This document shows positions 17,190-25,701 of a DNA stretch of 64,000 nt, in pieces. Source of the DNA: Gracilibacillus halotolerans (lineage in GTDB: Bacteria; Bacillota; Bacilli; Bacillales; Amphibacillaceae); contig NZ_JACHON010000001.1 in assembly GCF_014206945.1 (NCBI RefSeq), forward strand, positions 493,529 to 557,528, read 5' to 3'. The notes beneath the pieces are model-generated. The model did no database searches, was not told where the DNA came from, and saw nothing but the letters and a program-made list of their open reading frames with translations. Each line of letters starts with the position of its first letter. The first letter of the stretch is position 1. The translations under genes were made by a program, and so were the position numbers.

Positions 17190-18726
17190 CAATTTGATAT
17201 TTTTCCATCTTGTAATATAGACTTCTTATAGAAATTCCAAGTAGCTTTGCTGTTTTCGTTTTATTATGGTTGCATTCCTTCAATGTTTGAACAATAAATT
17301 TTTTCTCAAATTGATCTACCGCATTTTGTAATGTGTCAGTTTCTACCTCTACAGAATCATTTGTTGTAAAAACTTTTAAGTCTTCAATATTTAACTTCGT
17401 CTGATTACTGGAAACAGCGTTCATCATATTGCCTACCGTTATTTCGAGTTCTGCTACGTTTCCAGGCCATTCGTTTTTCATCCACACTTTCATTAAATCT
17501 TCATCTACTTTTTCAATATTTAAATTGTATTTGTTATTGAACAACTCAATAAAATAAGTAACTAAAAACGGAATATCGTCCACACGCTCCCTTAGTGGTG
17601 GTAGGCTAATGTGGTTTTTCAAGCTATTAAACGTTTCGATATTGGTGCTGCTAAGAATTAGTTGAAAATCGGTATACTCTTCTAATGTTCTTAGTAAGTT
17701 ATCTGCGGAAAACAAATTGCCAACGTTATAAATAAATGCCGTTCCTTTTTTAAATTGTGCTAAATGGATTTTTATCTTATTCAATGAAAAACTCGGATGA
17801 TTACAATCAAATGTTAGAAAAGCTTCGTATTGAAGCTTACTTTCATTGTGAATTGCTTTTGCAAGAGTTCTCTTACCTGTCCCTTTCTCGCCCGATATTA
17901 AGATTGGTCTTGCTGTTTTCAAATAAAGCTTTGCTTGTTCTCTTACTAATTGCATTTCTGTTGTTTGACCGATAATATCGACTAACTTGTAATTATTCTC
18001 TAATTTACGAACTAATTTGGTCATCACTTCTAATTTTCTTTCGGTATCTTGATTCTGTTTCTTAACTTTTATTTCTTGTAAGCAACCTGCAATTTTCCCA
18101 TTATGAAATATTGGTTCCGTTATTAATATCAAACTTTGATTTATAATTGTTTCAGTATTTATGACAGTTTGGATTGTTCTTCTTTTATTCATTGCTTGCG
18201 TAAATTGCTGTTCCGTATATTCCGTCAACTTCTCAGTATATTCGATTATCTTACTCCAATCGCTACTTGCTACGTCTGTTTGTCCGGATTTATTTACAAT
18301 GCGAAAAGACTTACCTGGAAAGTGCGCAATTTTTTGCATAGCAGAACGCCAATACTCTAGTTTTGTAAAGTCGTAAACCATATCATTAAATTCGTTAAAA
18401 CTTTGTAATAATAGAATAACACCTTGTAATTCATGGTTTTTACCTAGCAAGGGAGAATATTGTGTCACAATTTTTTGGTCTGTTTCTATTGCATAATCGA
18501 CTTGTTTAATAATCCGTCGTAATTGCTGTACCTCTATATTTTTCGACTCCACAAGTACACTATACAACTTTGTGCGTGTTGTCAGTTTTTTATCTTTTAA
18601 GAGAAGTTGCTCTGCCTTTTTATTTGCTAATAGTATATGACTATCATTGCTGATTAGAACAACCCCAATTGGTAAATTGTGCAACAACTCTTCATTTAAT
18701 ATGATATTTTTTGCAGACAACTTCAT
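17176..18726 (-). CDS. bkdR: BkdR-like regulator with eroded sigma-54 activator domain
   Basis: A protein of about 516 residues in the position of BkdR, the sigma-54-dependent activator of the bkd operon in B. subtilis (about 690 residues). An N-terminal PAS-like segment (NLPIGVVLISNDSHIL) is followed by an AAA+ domain with a Walker A-like GEKGTGKRT, the PPLRERVDD motif and a C-terminal Fis-type helix-turn-helix (NKTKTAKLLGISIRSLYYKM). The GAFTGA loop and about 35 residues around it are missing, and Walker B reads GTAFIYNV instead of GTLFLDEI. The start at 18726 was preferred to 18738 on SD grounds. It overlaps buk. Confidence 0.8.
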   Translation of the reverse strand: MKLSAKNIILNEELLHNLPIGVVLISNDSHILLANKKAEQLLLKDKKLTTRTKLYSVLVESKNIEVQQLRRIIKQVDYAIETDQKIVTQYSPLLGKNHELQGVILLLQSFNEFNDMVYDFTKLEYWRSAMQKIAHFPGKSFRIVNKSGQTDVASSDWSKIIEYTEKLTEYTEQQFTQAMNKRRTIQTVINTETIINQSLILITEPIFHNGKIAGCLQEIKVKKQNQDTERKLEVMTKLVRKLENNYKLVDIIGQTTEMQLVREQAKLYLKTARPILISGEKGTGKRTLAKAIHNESKLQYEAFLTFDCNHPSFSLNKIKIHLAQFKKGTAFIYNVGNLFSADNLLRTLEEYTDFQLILSSTNIETFNSLKNHISLPPLRERVDDIPFLVTYFIELFNNKYNLNIEKVDEDLMKVWMKNEWPGNVAELEITVGNMMNAVSSNQTKLNIEDLKVFTTNDSVEVETDTLQNAVDQFEKKFIVQTLKECNHNKTKTAKLLGISIRSLYYKMEKYQIDGGD

Positions 18727-18754
18727 CACATCCTGCATTTATTTGCATGATACC

Positions 18755-18783
18755 ATCATAAACTTTTCAAGGAATTAAATCAA
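18755..18783 (-). promoter_or_regulatory. Likely sigma-A promoter of the bkdR-buk-lpd-bkd cluster
   Basis: Minus strand TTGATT (18778-18783), 17 bases, TATGAT (18755-18760). The predicted start lies near 18748, about 20 bases before the bkdR start. No -24/-12 (TGGCAC-N5-TTGC) element was seen here, and there is no gap between bkdR and buk for one, so the cluster is probably read from this promoter. Confidence 0.55.
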
Positions 18784-18945
18784 GGAAATATAGGTTATAA
18801 TGAATAGTACGTAAGAGCAAAGTATCGTGCAGTTGATTTCATTAGTTGTATTATCATGTACTCAAGTATCCTCTTTCCAAATACCGAAAAGATTATGATA
18901 TACTTATCCTAGATGTTTTAGGGATACTAACAGGGGGAGATTACA

Positions 18946-19212
18946 CTGAGACTTGTTGCATTAGCAATTCTTGTTATACCAGGAATATTGGCTACATATG
19001 GCATAAAACTAATGAGAGATGCATTTTTTGGAGAATTGGTCTCCATCTTCTTTCATATCTATATACAATTCTTTATTGGATTGGTTTTATTTATTGGAGG
19101 ATTACTTTTTATTGGTGGGTTTATTGTCCATCGTGATCGTAAAAGGCAACTTACTAAGGGTGGTAGAAATAATCGATATAAACACCACCATGACTCTAAC
19201 GAGACGAATTAG
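18946..19212 (+). CDS. yqzF: DUF2627 membrane protein (YqzF-like), apparent CTG start
   Basis: An 88-residue protein with two membrane segments (about residues 3-22 and 33-62) and a charged His/Asn-rich tail. The frame begins with CTG at 18946, six bases after GGGGGAG, and reads xRLVALAILVIPGILA, matching the MRLLALL start of YqzF-type proteins. The next in-frame start candidates (TTG at 18985, ATG at 18988) would cut off the first helix. Function unknown; in B. subtilis the gene also neighbours bkdR. Confidence 0.75.
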   Translation: MRLVALAILVIPGILATYGIKLMRDAFFGELVSIFFHIYIQFFIGLVLFIGGLLFIGGFIVHRDRKRQLTKGGRNNRYKHHHDSNETN

Positions 19213-19257
19213 AGCGCAAATTAATAAAGCATAAGATCGTTGAAATATAACTCAAAC

Positions 19258-19297
19258 AAAAAGACAGTGGACTTTTATAAGTATCCACTGTCTTTTT
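19258..19297. terminator. Bidirectional terminator between yqzF and aspartokinase
   Basis: AAAAAGACAGTGGA (19258-19271) pairs with TCCACTGTCTTTTT (19284-19297) in a perfect 14-bp stem with A/T runs on both sides. Confidence 0.9.
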
Positions 19298-19303
19298 CTA
19301 GTG

Positions 19304-20656
19304 TTATTCTCCTTCAAAGAATATCTTATATAACGATCGAACTGCCTCATCTACTTTATCCGTTTTTATACCAAACATCATCGAGACTTCAGAAGAACCT
19401 TGGTTGATCATTTCTAGATTAACATTAGCTCGTGCAAAAGCATGAGTTGCTTTATCCGCTAACCCGATTGTGCTGTTCATCCCCTCACCTACAACCATGA
19501 TTAATGCTAAATCACGATCTACATGCACTAAATCAGGGTTTAGTTCCTCTTTAATTCGTGTTATTACTCGTTCTTCTTTTTCCTTAGTCAATTGGGATTG
19601 CCTTATAATTACTGACATATCGTCAATTCCTGAAGGTGTATGTTCAAAGGAAATATCCTCGTCTTCTAAAATCGTTAATAATCGACGTCCAAAACCAAGC
19701 TCACGGTTCATCAAATATTTACTAACGTAAATACTTATGAATCCAGTATCACTAGCAATTCCTACTACAGGATTAGGTTGTGGTTCTTTTTGGGAAACAA
19801 TGATTGTCCCCATTCCAGAAGGATTATTAGTATTTTTAATACATACTGGGATATCAGCTTTAAAGGCTGGAATTAATGCTTCATCATGAAACACTGAAAA
19901 ACCTGCATAAGAAAGCTCTCGCATCTCCTTGTATGTAAGTGATGTAATTTTATTAGGATTCTCTACAATGTTCGGGTTAACACTGTATACAGAGTCTACA
20001 TCTGTAAAGTTCTCATACAATGTTGCTTTAACACCAGCAGCTACAATAGAACCCGTTATATCGGAACCACCACGAGAAAATGTAACTAATTTACCACCTT
20101 TTGTGTAACCAAAAAATCCTGGTATAATTACAATTTCTTCACGTTCATTTAATTTATAGAGGTGCTGATAACTTTCTTCAAGAATTCTTGCGCTTCCTGG
20201 CTCGTCACTTAGAAAAATTCCTGCATCCTTTGGATTTAAGTAGGTTGCATTCACGTCTAATGATTGTAAATATAAGGCCAATATTTTTGCTAATGAGTCT
20301 TCTCCAGTAGCTTTTAATGCATCCATCTTCGAAATATCCTCTAAGTTTGACGCTAATATATCCTCAATCCCATTTCGAATTTCTTCAATAACGTGATTCG
20401 AAAGATTTAAATCATCCGTAATATTTTGAAATCGACCTAAAATGACTTCCAATTTATCTTCATATTTTTCATTTTTGAAATATGTTTCACCTAGATCAAT
20501 TAAAAGGTCTGTTACCTTAATATCTTCCGATGATCGTTTTCCTGGTGCGGATACTACGATAACTCGTCTTTCTTTATCATCTTGAATAATATTTGCTACC
20601 TTTCTTAATTGTTCAGCATTTGCTACTGAACTTCCACCAAACTTTGCTACTTTCAT
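19304..20656 (-). CDS. Aspartate kinase, long (ThrD/YclM-like) type
   Basis: A 450-residue enzyme for the first step of the aspartate family pathway (lysine, threonine, methionine, diaminopimelate). The kinase domain starts with VAKFGGSSVANAEQ, carries TFSRGGSDITGS (near 194-205), and is followed by two C-terminal ACT domains (from about 305 and 385) for feedback control. Its length and N-terminus match B. subtilis YclM rather than the shorter LysC or DapG types. GGAGAGG precedes the ATG. A CodY-box-like sequence lies 49-63 bases upstream. Confidence 0.9.
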   Translation of the reverse strand: MKVAKFGGSSVANAEQLRKVANIIQDDKERRVIVVSAPGKRSSEDIKVTDLLIDLGETYFKNEKYEDKLEVILGRFQNITDDLNLSNHVIEEIRNGIEDILASNLEDISKMDALKATGEDSLAKILALYLQSLDVNATYLNPKDAGIFLSDEPGSARILEESYQHLYKLNEREEIVIIPGFFGYTKGGKLVTFSRGGSDITGSIVAAGVKATLYENFTDVDSVYSVNPNIVENPNKITSLTYKEMRELSYAGFSVFHDEALIPAFKADIPVCIKNTNNPSGMGTIIVSQKEPQPNPVVGIASDTGFISIYVSKYLMNRELGFGRRLLTILEDEDISFEHTPSGIDDMSVIIRQSQLTKEKEERVITRIKEELNPDLVHVDRDLALIMVVGEGMNSTIGLADKATHAFARANVNLEMINQGSSEVSMMFGIKTDKVDEAVRSLYKIFFEGE

Positions 20657-20962
20657 GTTTTAACCTCTCCAATATAAATATTTGCAACAATAAAATATTA
20701 TCATATTTTTCAGAATTTTGTTATCAGAAAGTAGCATACTTAATTCTTTTTAATGGAAGGAACTCCTTGTATGATTGAATGTTAGTCTTCAGGCAACATA
20801 TTTTAACTAAATATACGTGAATATCGGGGATTACAATCAAAACAATAAGAAAAGAGTATGCGTCTTGTTGACCAATGAATAGCATTACTTAAGGCCTTGA
20901 GGAGGTAGGATGCTTGTACTAGACAAATTCAAGCAGAATTTTATACTTCTTTATTGGGAATG
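20657..20962. other. Long leader region of the aspartokinase gene; no gene seen
   Basis: About 300 bases of A+T-rich DNA. I compared the minus strand with the lysine riboswitch and T-box patterns and found neither. It holds the CodY-like site near its left end and a palindromic AAGGCCTT near 20891. A plus-strand mini-frame of 17 codons (20910-20963) follows GAGGAGGT, but its spacing is too short to trust. Confidence 0.5.
20705..20719 (-). promoter_or_regulatory. CodY-box-like motif upstream of aspartokinase
   Basis: Minus strand AAAATTCTGAAAAAT, 12 of 15 matches to the CodY consensus AATTTTCWGAAAATT. A second TTTCTGA core lies about 15 bases further upstream. CodY represses amino acid genes when branched-chain amino acids and GTP are plentiful. 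A+T richness makes chance matches common. Confidence 0.4.
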
Positions 20963-21008
20963 AAAAACCGAACACACTTGAATTGTAGAAATTTTCAAGC
21001 GGTTCGGT
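20963..21008 (-). terminator. Terminator of spo0A
   Basis: On the minus strand ACCGAAC pairs with GTTCGGT and an inner TTGAA with TTCAA, followed by TTTTTC. It starts 26 bases after the spo0A stop codon. Confidence 0.85.
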
Positions 21009-21034
21009 GACGTTAACAATTATAAATTATCCTA

Positions 21035-21820
21035 TTAAGAGGCACGATGCTCGAGTCTTAGTCGATCTGCTACCATCGCGATAAATTCTGAATTTGTCGG
21101 TTTTGCTTTAGAGACATTTACTGTATATCCGAATAAGGAAGATATAGAATCAATATTTCCTCTACTCCATGCAACTTCTATTGCGTGACGAATTGCTCTT
21201 TCCACTCGGGAAGCGGTTGTGTTAAACTTAGTAGCAATATCAGGGTAAAGCACTTTGGTTATTGATCCTAACAATTCAATATCATTGTATACCATCGTAA
21301 TGGCTTCTCTTAAGTACATATAACCTTTAATGTGTGCCGGTACACCAATTTCATGAATAATGTTCGTAATACTTGCTTCCAGATCAAATTTCTTTTCAGG
21401 AGCTTTGGAGGTGATTAATTGATCATGAAACGGTAATTCATTTGTTCGCCCTTGTGTTTGGCGAATCTGTTCCGCTAAATGTTCTAGATCAAATGGTTTC
21501 AGAATAAAATAAGAAGCACCAAAATTAACTGCTTTTTTCGTTACTTCCTCTTGTCCAAATGCTGTTAAAATTATAACGTTAACATGTTTAGTTTCAGGAT
21601 TACGTTTAATTTGAGATAACACAGCAAGACCATCTATATGAGGCATGATGATATCTAGGATAATGACATCAGGAATGTCACTTTCTAAAAAGGAGAGACA
21701 ATCTTTCCCATTAAAAGCTGTCCCTACAACTTTCATATCGTCTTGTTCATTTAGATAACTTCTCATCAATTCAATTAATTCTTGATTATCATCTACCAAT
21801 AAAACTCTTGTTTTTTCCAC
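21035..21820 (-). CDS. spo0A: Sporulation master regulator Spo0A
   Basis: A 261-residue response regulator that, when phosphorylated through the phosphorelay, turns sporulation genes on and represses abrB. The receiver domain has the acidic pair D10-D11, the phosphorylation site D56 (LDIIMPH) and the Lys of ILKPFD. After a short linker the DNA-binding domain (from about 145, LDASI-like [14 protein letters not shown]) is almost identical to the B. subtilis protein, including [20 protein letters not shown]. The GTG at 21820 (8 bases after AGGAGG) is the start; six in-frame codons upstream include the SD itself. Confidence 0.97.
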   Translation of the reverse strand: MEKTRVLLVDDNQELIELMRSYLNEQDDMKVVGTAFNGKDCLSFLESDIPDVIILDIIMPHIDGLAVLSQIKRNPETKHVNVIILTAFGQEEVTKKAVNFGASYFILKPFDLEHLAEQIRQTQGRTNELPFHDQLITSKAPEKKFDLEASITNIIHEIGVPAHIKGYMYLREAITMVYNDIELLGSITKVLYPDIATKFNTTASRVERAIRHAIEVAWSRGNIDSISSLFGYTVNVSKAKPTNSEFIAMVADRLRLEHRAS

Positions 21821-21868
21821 TAAAAGTTCCTCCTTCAATCAATGTTGAAATTTATCTGTCCCTTTTAC

Positions 21869-21897
21869 TTATTCGACATAGGAAAAGAAAATCCTTC
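21869..21897 (-). promoter_or_regulatory. Sigma-H promoter of spo0A with 0A box
   Basis: Minus strand GAAGGATTT (21889-21897) and GTCGAATAA (21869-21877) separated by 11 bases fit the sigma-H pattern RnAGGAWWW-N11/12-RnnGAATWW completely. A perfect 0A box TGTCGAA (21872-21878) overlaps the -10 element. This matches the sporulation-induced Ps promoter and autoregulation known for B. subtilis spo0A. A sigma-A vegetative promoter was not identified with confidence. Confidence 0.8.
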
Positions 21898-21990
21898 CAT
21901 ATATCTCAAACTTATCTCATAAATCATTCTTTCTTTTTACAAATATATATAGTAGAAAGGTCAAATATTCGAAAACTGTCTAGATTCTAC

Positions 21991-22038
21991 AAAAAAATAA
22001 AGGACGCCTGCATTTTATTATGCAAGTGCCCTTTATTT
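21991..22038 (-). terminator. Terminator of spoIVB
   Basis: On the minus strand AAATAAAGGGCACTTGCA pairs with TGCAGGCGTCCTTTATTT across a short loop, with two internal mismatches, and is followed by TTTT. It starts within 7 bases of the spoIVB stop codon. Confidence 0.8.
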
Positions 22039-22043
22039 TACAA

Positions 22044-23333
22044 TTAGCTCGCTTGTTTTTTCTCTTTTTTGTATATGTCGATACCCGCTTCTTTAAGCAT
22101 CCATTCAATATGAACACCGTATCCACTTGTAGGGTCATTAACAAAAACGTGAGTGACAGCTCCAATAATCTTATTGTTTTGAATGATAGGACTTCCACTC
22201 ATCCCCTGTACAATACCTCCAGTTGCTTCCAGTAAACGTTCATCTGTAATCTCTATGATCAATCCTTTAGTTGCAGGTGAACTTTGATCCACACTATTTA
22301 CTATATTTACATCAAAGGTTTCGATTTTTTCTCCATCTATTACCGTTAAAATTTCTGCCTCTCCTTCTTCTACTTCATGAGGAAAAGCAATGGATAGCGG
22401 CTTTGAATAATCGGTAAATTTGTCCGTTTCATCAACTTCGCCAAATATCCCAAATGGAGAGTTTTTCGTTATATTACCTAATTCAGCCTCATTCACAAAA
22501 TCAGCTCTTTTTTCACCTGGTATACCGTTAGAACCTTTTTGAATCTGAGTTATTTTTGAGCGCACAATTGAGCCATCATGTATATCAACAGGCTTTTGTG
22601 TGTCCATATCTGATATTACATGTCCTAAAGCTCCATACTTTTTCGTGTTTGGATCGATAAATGTCATTGTTCCAATCCCAGCAGCAGAGTCACGTATAAA
22701 AAGACCTATTTGGAAATTCTCTTTTTCCTTATTTAAAATGGGGGTTAATTCTGTTTTAAATGTTTCTTTGCCACGTTTCACTTCCACATCTAAGGCCTTA
22801 CCACTTTCACCAGCTTCTTTTACAATCGGAGTTACTTCATCCATTTTCGTAATTTTATTACCATTAATGGATAAGATGCTATCTCCAATTTTAATTCCCG
22901 CCTTCTCTCCAGGGGAGATCTCACCTTCTTCCGTTTCTACTAGGTGAAACCCTACTACCAGCACTCCCTCAGTTTGCAAATTAATTCCTATTGAATGACC
23001 ACCTGGGATTAATTGATAATCATCATAAACATCCACATTCACTTTCTTAACAGGAAAATTAGAAACCGTATAAGTTAATTCCTTTTCTCCGCTTGAATGA
23101 ACAGGTATATCAGCAAATTCTGCTGCATATTGAACTTCTTCTGTATCATTCTCGTGTTGGACATTTATGCTGTTTTCACCTAAAGTAGGGACACTGAATG
23201 CTTCTGCATTATTAAAAGTTGTAATCTGATTAGGTATGGAAAGATATATTTGAAATGGTGAATACCATGGGAGTAGAAATAAAACGACAAGGAGTATAGT
23301 TCCAATCATTCTCCTTACAACATTCTCGTTCAC
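22044..23333 (-). CDS. spoIVB: SpoIVB serine protease (sigma-K checkpoint)
   Basis: A 429-residue protein secreted from the forespore into the intermembrane space, where it cleaves SpoIVFA and so triggers pro-sigma-K processing in the mother cell. It has one N-terminal membrane segment (about residues 9-26), a PDZ domain (about 120-200) and a C-terminal protease domain with the catalytic Ser in GMSGSPIIQN (near 378-387). A candidate catalytic His lies in YGALGHVI. The GTG start follows AAGGAGGGTGATGTT. The 120 bases upstream contain a small inverted repeat but no clear sigma-F or sigma-G promoter that I could fix. Confidence 0.95.
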   Translation of the reverse strand: MNENVVRRMIGTILLVVLFLLPWYSPFQIYLSIPNQITTFNNAEAFSVPTLGENSINVQHENDTEEVQYAAEFADIPVHSSGEKELTYTVSNFPVKKVNVDVYDDYQLIPGGHSIGINLQTEGVLVVGFHLVETEEGEISPGEKAGIKIGDSILSINGNKITKMDEVTPIVKEAGESGKALDVEVKRGKETFKTELTPILNKEKENFQIGLFIRDSAAGIGTMTFIDPNTKKYGALGHVISDMDTQKPVDIHDGSIVRSKITQIQKGSNGIPGEKRADFVNEAELGNITKNSPFGIFGEVDETDKFTDYSKPLSIAFPHEVEEGEAEILTVIDGEKIETFDVNIVNSVDQSSPATKGLIIEITDERLLEATGGIVQGMSGSPIIQNNKIIGAVTHVFVNDPTSGYGVHIEWMLKEAGIDIYKKEKKQAS

Positions 23334-23456
23334 AACATCACCCTCCTTGTGTTATACAGACTTCTAATCTGTATCCTTAATTTGACCTTATCGGGGTTTT
23401 TTTAAACCCGTTAAACATAACAAATTAGGGTGATGTTTTCCACTTCTTCTAAAGTT

Positions 23457-25181
23457 TTAGGAATGGGAGGATGACATATTGCGCTCGATTAATTCTCGGG
23501 CATGTATCTTAGAAGTTTCTGTTAATTCAGCACCGGTCATCATTTTACCAATTTCCTCTATTCTGTCTTCAAAGGCTAATTCAGAAACAGTTGTATACGT
23601 TCGATTATTTTCTAATATCTTTTCAATTTTCAAGTGTGTATCCGCCATAGATGCTACTTGTGGCAGGTGTGATATACAAATTACTTGGGAACCATTTGAA
23701 ATGTTATATATCTTTTCAGCCATGGACTGAGCAACTCTTCCGCTTACACCTGTATCTACTTCATCAAAAATAACGCTTGTAATCCGCTGATGTTTAGCAA
23801 ATATATTTTTTAACGCGAGCATAATTCGAGACATTTCTCCTCCCGAAGCTATTTTACGTAATTCTTTTGGAGGCTCACCTGGGTTTGTAGAAATGAAAAA
23901 TTCTACTCGGTCCATTCCTAGTTCATTTAAGTGTACATTTTTACCTCTATATTCCAAACCATCTAAAGACTCTTGCAGGTGGATATTCACATTAAAAACA
24001 GCTTTATCTAAATATAAATCCTTTAATTCATCTTGTACTGCTTTTTCTAATTGCGATGCAGCTTTCAATCTTTTTTTATGAATATCCTCCGCTTCAATTA
24101 AGAGGTCATCAGCAATTTCTTCTAATTGCTCAGCTAAATTGCTTAGATGTTGATCTTGATTCGTAATTGTTTCCATTTCTTCTTCCACCTTAGCACTAAA
24201 TTCCATAATTTCATCAACCGAGTTACCATACTTTCGCTTAAGTTGATTAATCTCATCAAGTCTGGCTTCCACTATATCTAATCGCTCCTGATCAAACTCA
24301 AGCTGATCGAGATAGTCTCTAATATTAAATGAAAGTTCTTCTAACATATAATAATGATCGATATATTTTTGATGGATAGTTTTAATATCCTCTTGATATT
24401 CACCAGCTATTTCCAAATAATTAGAAGCATGGGATAACCAATCCATTGCTCGTTGTTCTCCTCTTAAAGCGTTATAAGACTCCGTAAGATTTTGAAATAT
24501 TACTTCAAAGTTACGTAAATTATTTCGCTCGCTAATCAAATCTTTATCTTCATTTGGCTGGAGGTTTGCTTCTTGAATCTCATTAAGCTGAAATTGCAAC
24601 AAATCTAATCTCTGTGCTAATTCTTTTTCGTTTTGACTAAAATTTTTATACGCTGTTTTTAGCTCTTTCCATTGATTATAAAGTGAATGAAAGTTATCCA
24701 TGAAACCTGGATTTTCCGCTTCGACAAATTGATCCAATAAATTAATGTGCTTATCCTGATGGAGTAATGATTGTGTTTCATACTGACTATGGATATCTAA
24801 TAATGTTTGACCTATTTCCTTTAAGATAGCAAGGGTTGTCAGCTTACCATTAATACGACAAACGCTTTTTCCAGAAGCTGATATAGCACGGTGAAGAACA
24901 ACCATGTTATCCTCATCAATATCAAAACCTAGATCCAGAGCTTTCTTGTAAACAGGGTGTTCAGGGTTTTCGATAATGAATAAACCTTCTAACTCTGCAC
25001 GTTTTTCTCCATGGCGAACAAATTCACTTGACCCACGCCCACCGACCAAAAGTCCAAGTGCATCGATAATAATGGATTTTCCAGCACCTGTCTCACCAGT
25101 GATTATAGTTAATCCTTCTTTCCATGAAATTGATAATTTATCTATAATAGCAAAGTTTTTAATCGATAGTTCGGTTAACAT
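23457..25181 (-). CDS. recN: DNA repair protein RecN
   Basis: A 574-residue SMC-like ATPase that gathers DNA ends at double-strand breaks. Walker A is ITGETGAGKSIIID (near 28-41), followed by a long central coiled coil (about 150-370, with the ARLDEINQLKRKYG hinge side). Then come the signature SGGEMSRIMLALK (near 440) and Walker B VIFDEVDTGVSG. It lies between argR and spoIVB exactly as in B. subtilis. Confidence 0.96.
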   Translation of the reverse strand: MLTELSIKNFAIIDKLSISWKEGLTIITGETGAGKSIIIDALGLLVGGRGSSEFVRHGEKRAELEGLFIIENPEHPVYKKALDLGFDIDEDNMVVLHRAISASGKSVCRINGKLTTLAILKEIGQTLLDIHSQYETQSLLHQDKHINLLDQFVEAENPGFMDNFHSLYNQWKELKTAYKNFSQNEKELAQRLDLLQFQLNEIQEANLQPNEDKDLISERNNLRNFEVIFQNLTESYNALRGEQRAMDWLSHASNYLEIAGEYQEDIKTIHQKYIDHYYMLEELSFNIRDYLDQLEFDQERLDIVEARLDEINQLKRKYGNSVDEIMEFSAKVEEEMETITNQDQHLSNLAEQLEEIADDLLIEAEDIHKKRLKAASQLEKAVQDELKDLYLDKAVFNVNIHLQESLDGLEYRGKNVHLNELGMDRVEFFISTNPGEPPKELRKIASGGEMSRIMLALKNIFAKHQRITSVIFDEVDTGVSGRVAQSMAEKIYNISNGSQVICISHLPQVASMADTHLKIEKILENNRTYTTVSELAFEDRIEEIGKMMTGAELTETSKIHARELIERNMSSSHS

Positions 25182-25196
25182 GTCCTCACCGTCCTT

Positions 25197-25646
25197 TTAA
25201 AGCATGTCCAGAAATTTTTGTTTTAAATCATTTGCGTCTTGTTCAGTTTTACAAATAATTAATATGGTATCATCACCACAAATGGTACCAACAATTTCTT
25301 TCCAGCTTAAATTATCTATTAAAGCTCCCATTGCTTGAGCATTTCCTGGCAACGTCTTCATAACGATAAAATGTGTAGCTATGTCAATACTAACAAAAGC
25401 ATCGACAATAAAGCGCCGTAGTTTATTTAGAGGATTAAATTTTTGATCTGCAGGTAAGCTGTATTTATATCTTCCATCGATTGCTGGAACTTTCACTAAA
25501 TGTAGCTCTTTAATATCCCTTGAGATGGTTGCTTGTGTTACATTGTATCCTTGGCTTTGCAACTCATTTACAAGATCATCTTGAGTTTCAATAATACTTT
25601 CCGTTATAATTTCACGTATTTTAATATGACGCTGAGCTTTATTCAT
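25197..25646 (-). CDS. argR: Arginine repressor/activator ArgR (AhrC)
   Basis: A 149-residue regulator that, with arginine, represses arginine biosynthesis and activates its breakdown. The N-terminal winged helix has [15 protein letters not shown] (near 38-52), and the C-terminal hexamer and arginine-binding domain has [13 protein letters not shown] (near 122-134). The ATG at 25646 follows GGAGGATAAT; four codons upstream belong to the SD. It sits between the TlyA-like gene and recN, as in B. subtilis. Confidence 0.94.
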   Translation of the reverse strand: MNKAQRHIKIREIITESIIETQDDLVNELQSQGYNVTQATISRDIKELHLVKVPAIDGRYKYSLPADQKFNPLNKLRRFIVDAFVSIDIATHFIVMKTLPGNAQAMGALIDNLSWKEIVGTICGDDTILIICKTEQDANDLKQKFLDML

Positions 25647-25701
25647 ATTATCCTCCAACTTTCATATGAAAATGGACTACAAGGATGTAGTCCGAATAAA
25701 T

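Noticed and set aside
20657-20962. Lysine riboswitch or T-box before aspartokinase
   Set aside because: The conserved core sequences of these leaders are not present on the minus strand; the pairing seen is weak.
20910-20963. Plus-strand mini-frame of 17 codons behind GAGGAGGT before the aspartokinase region
   Set aside because: The SD is only about four bases from the ATG, no promoter is seen, the product has no recognisable feature, and the frame ends at the spo0A terminator.
23341-23377. Inverted repeat TACAGA-7-TCTGTA just upstream of spoIVB as an operator
   Set aside because: The arms are only 6 bp, no known regulator motif fits, and a sigma-F or sigma-G promoter could not be aligned to it.
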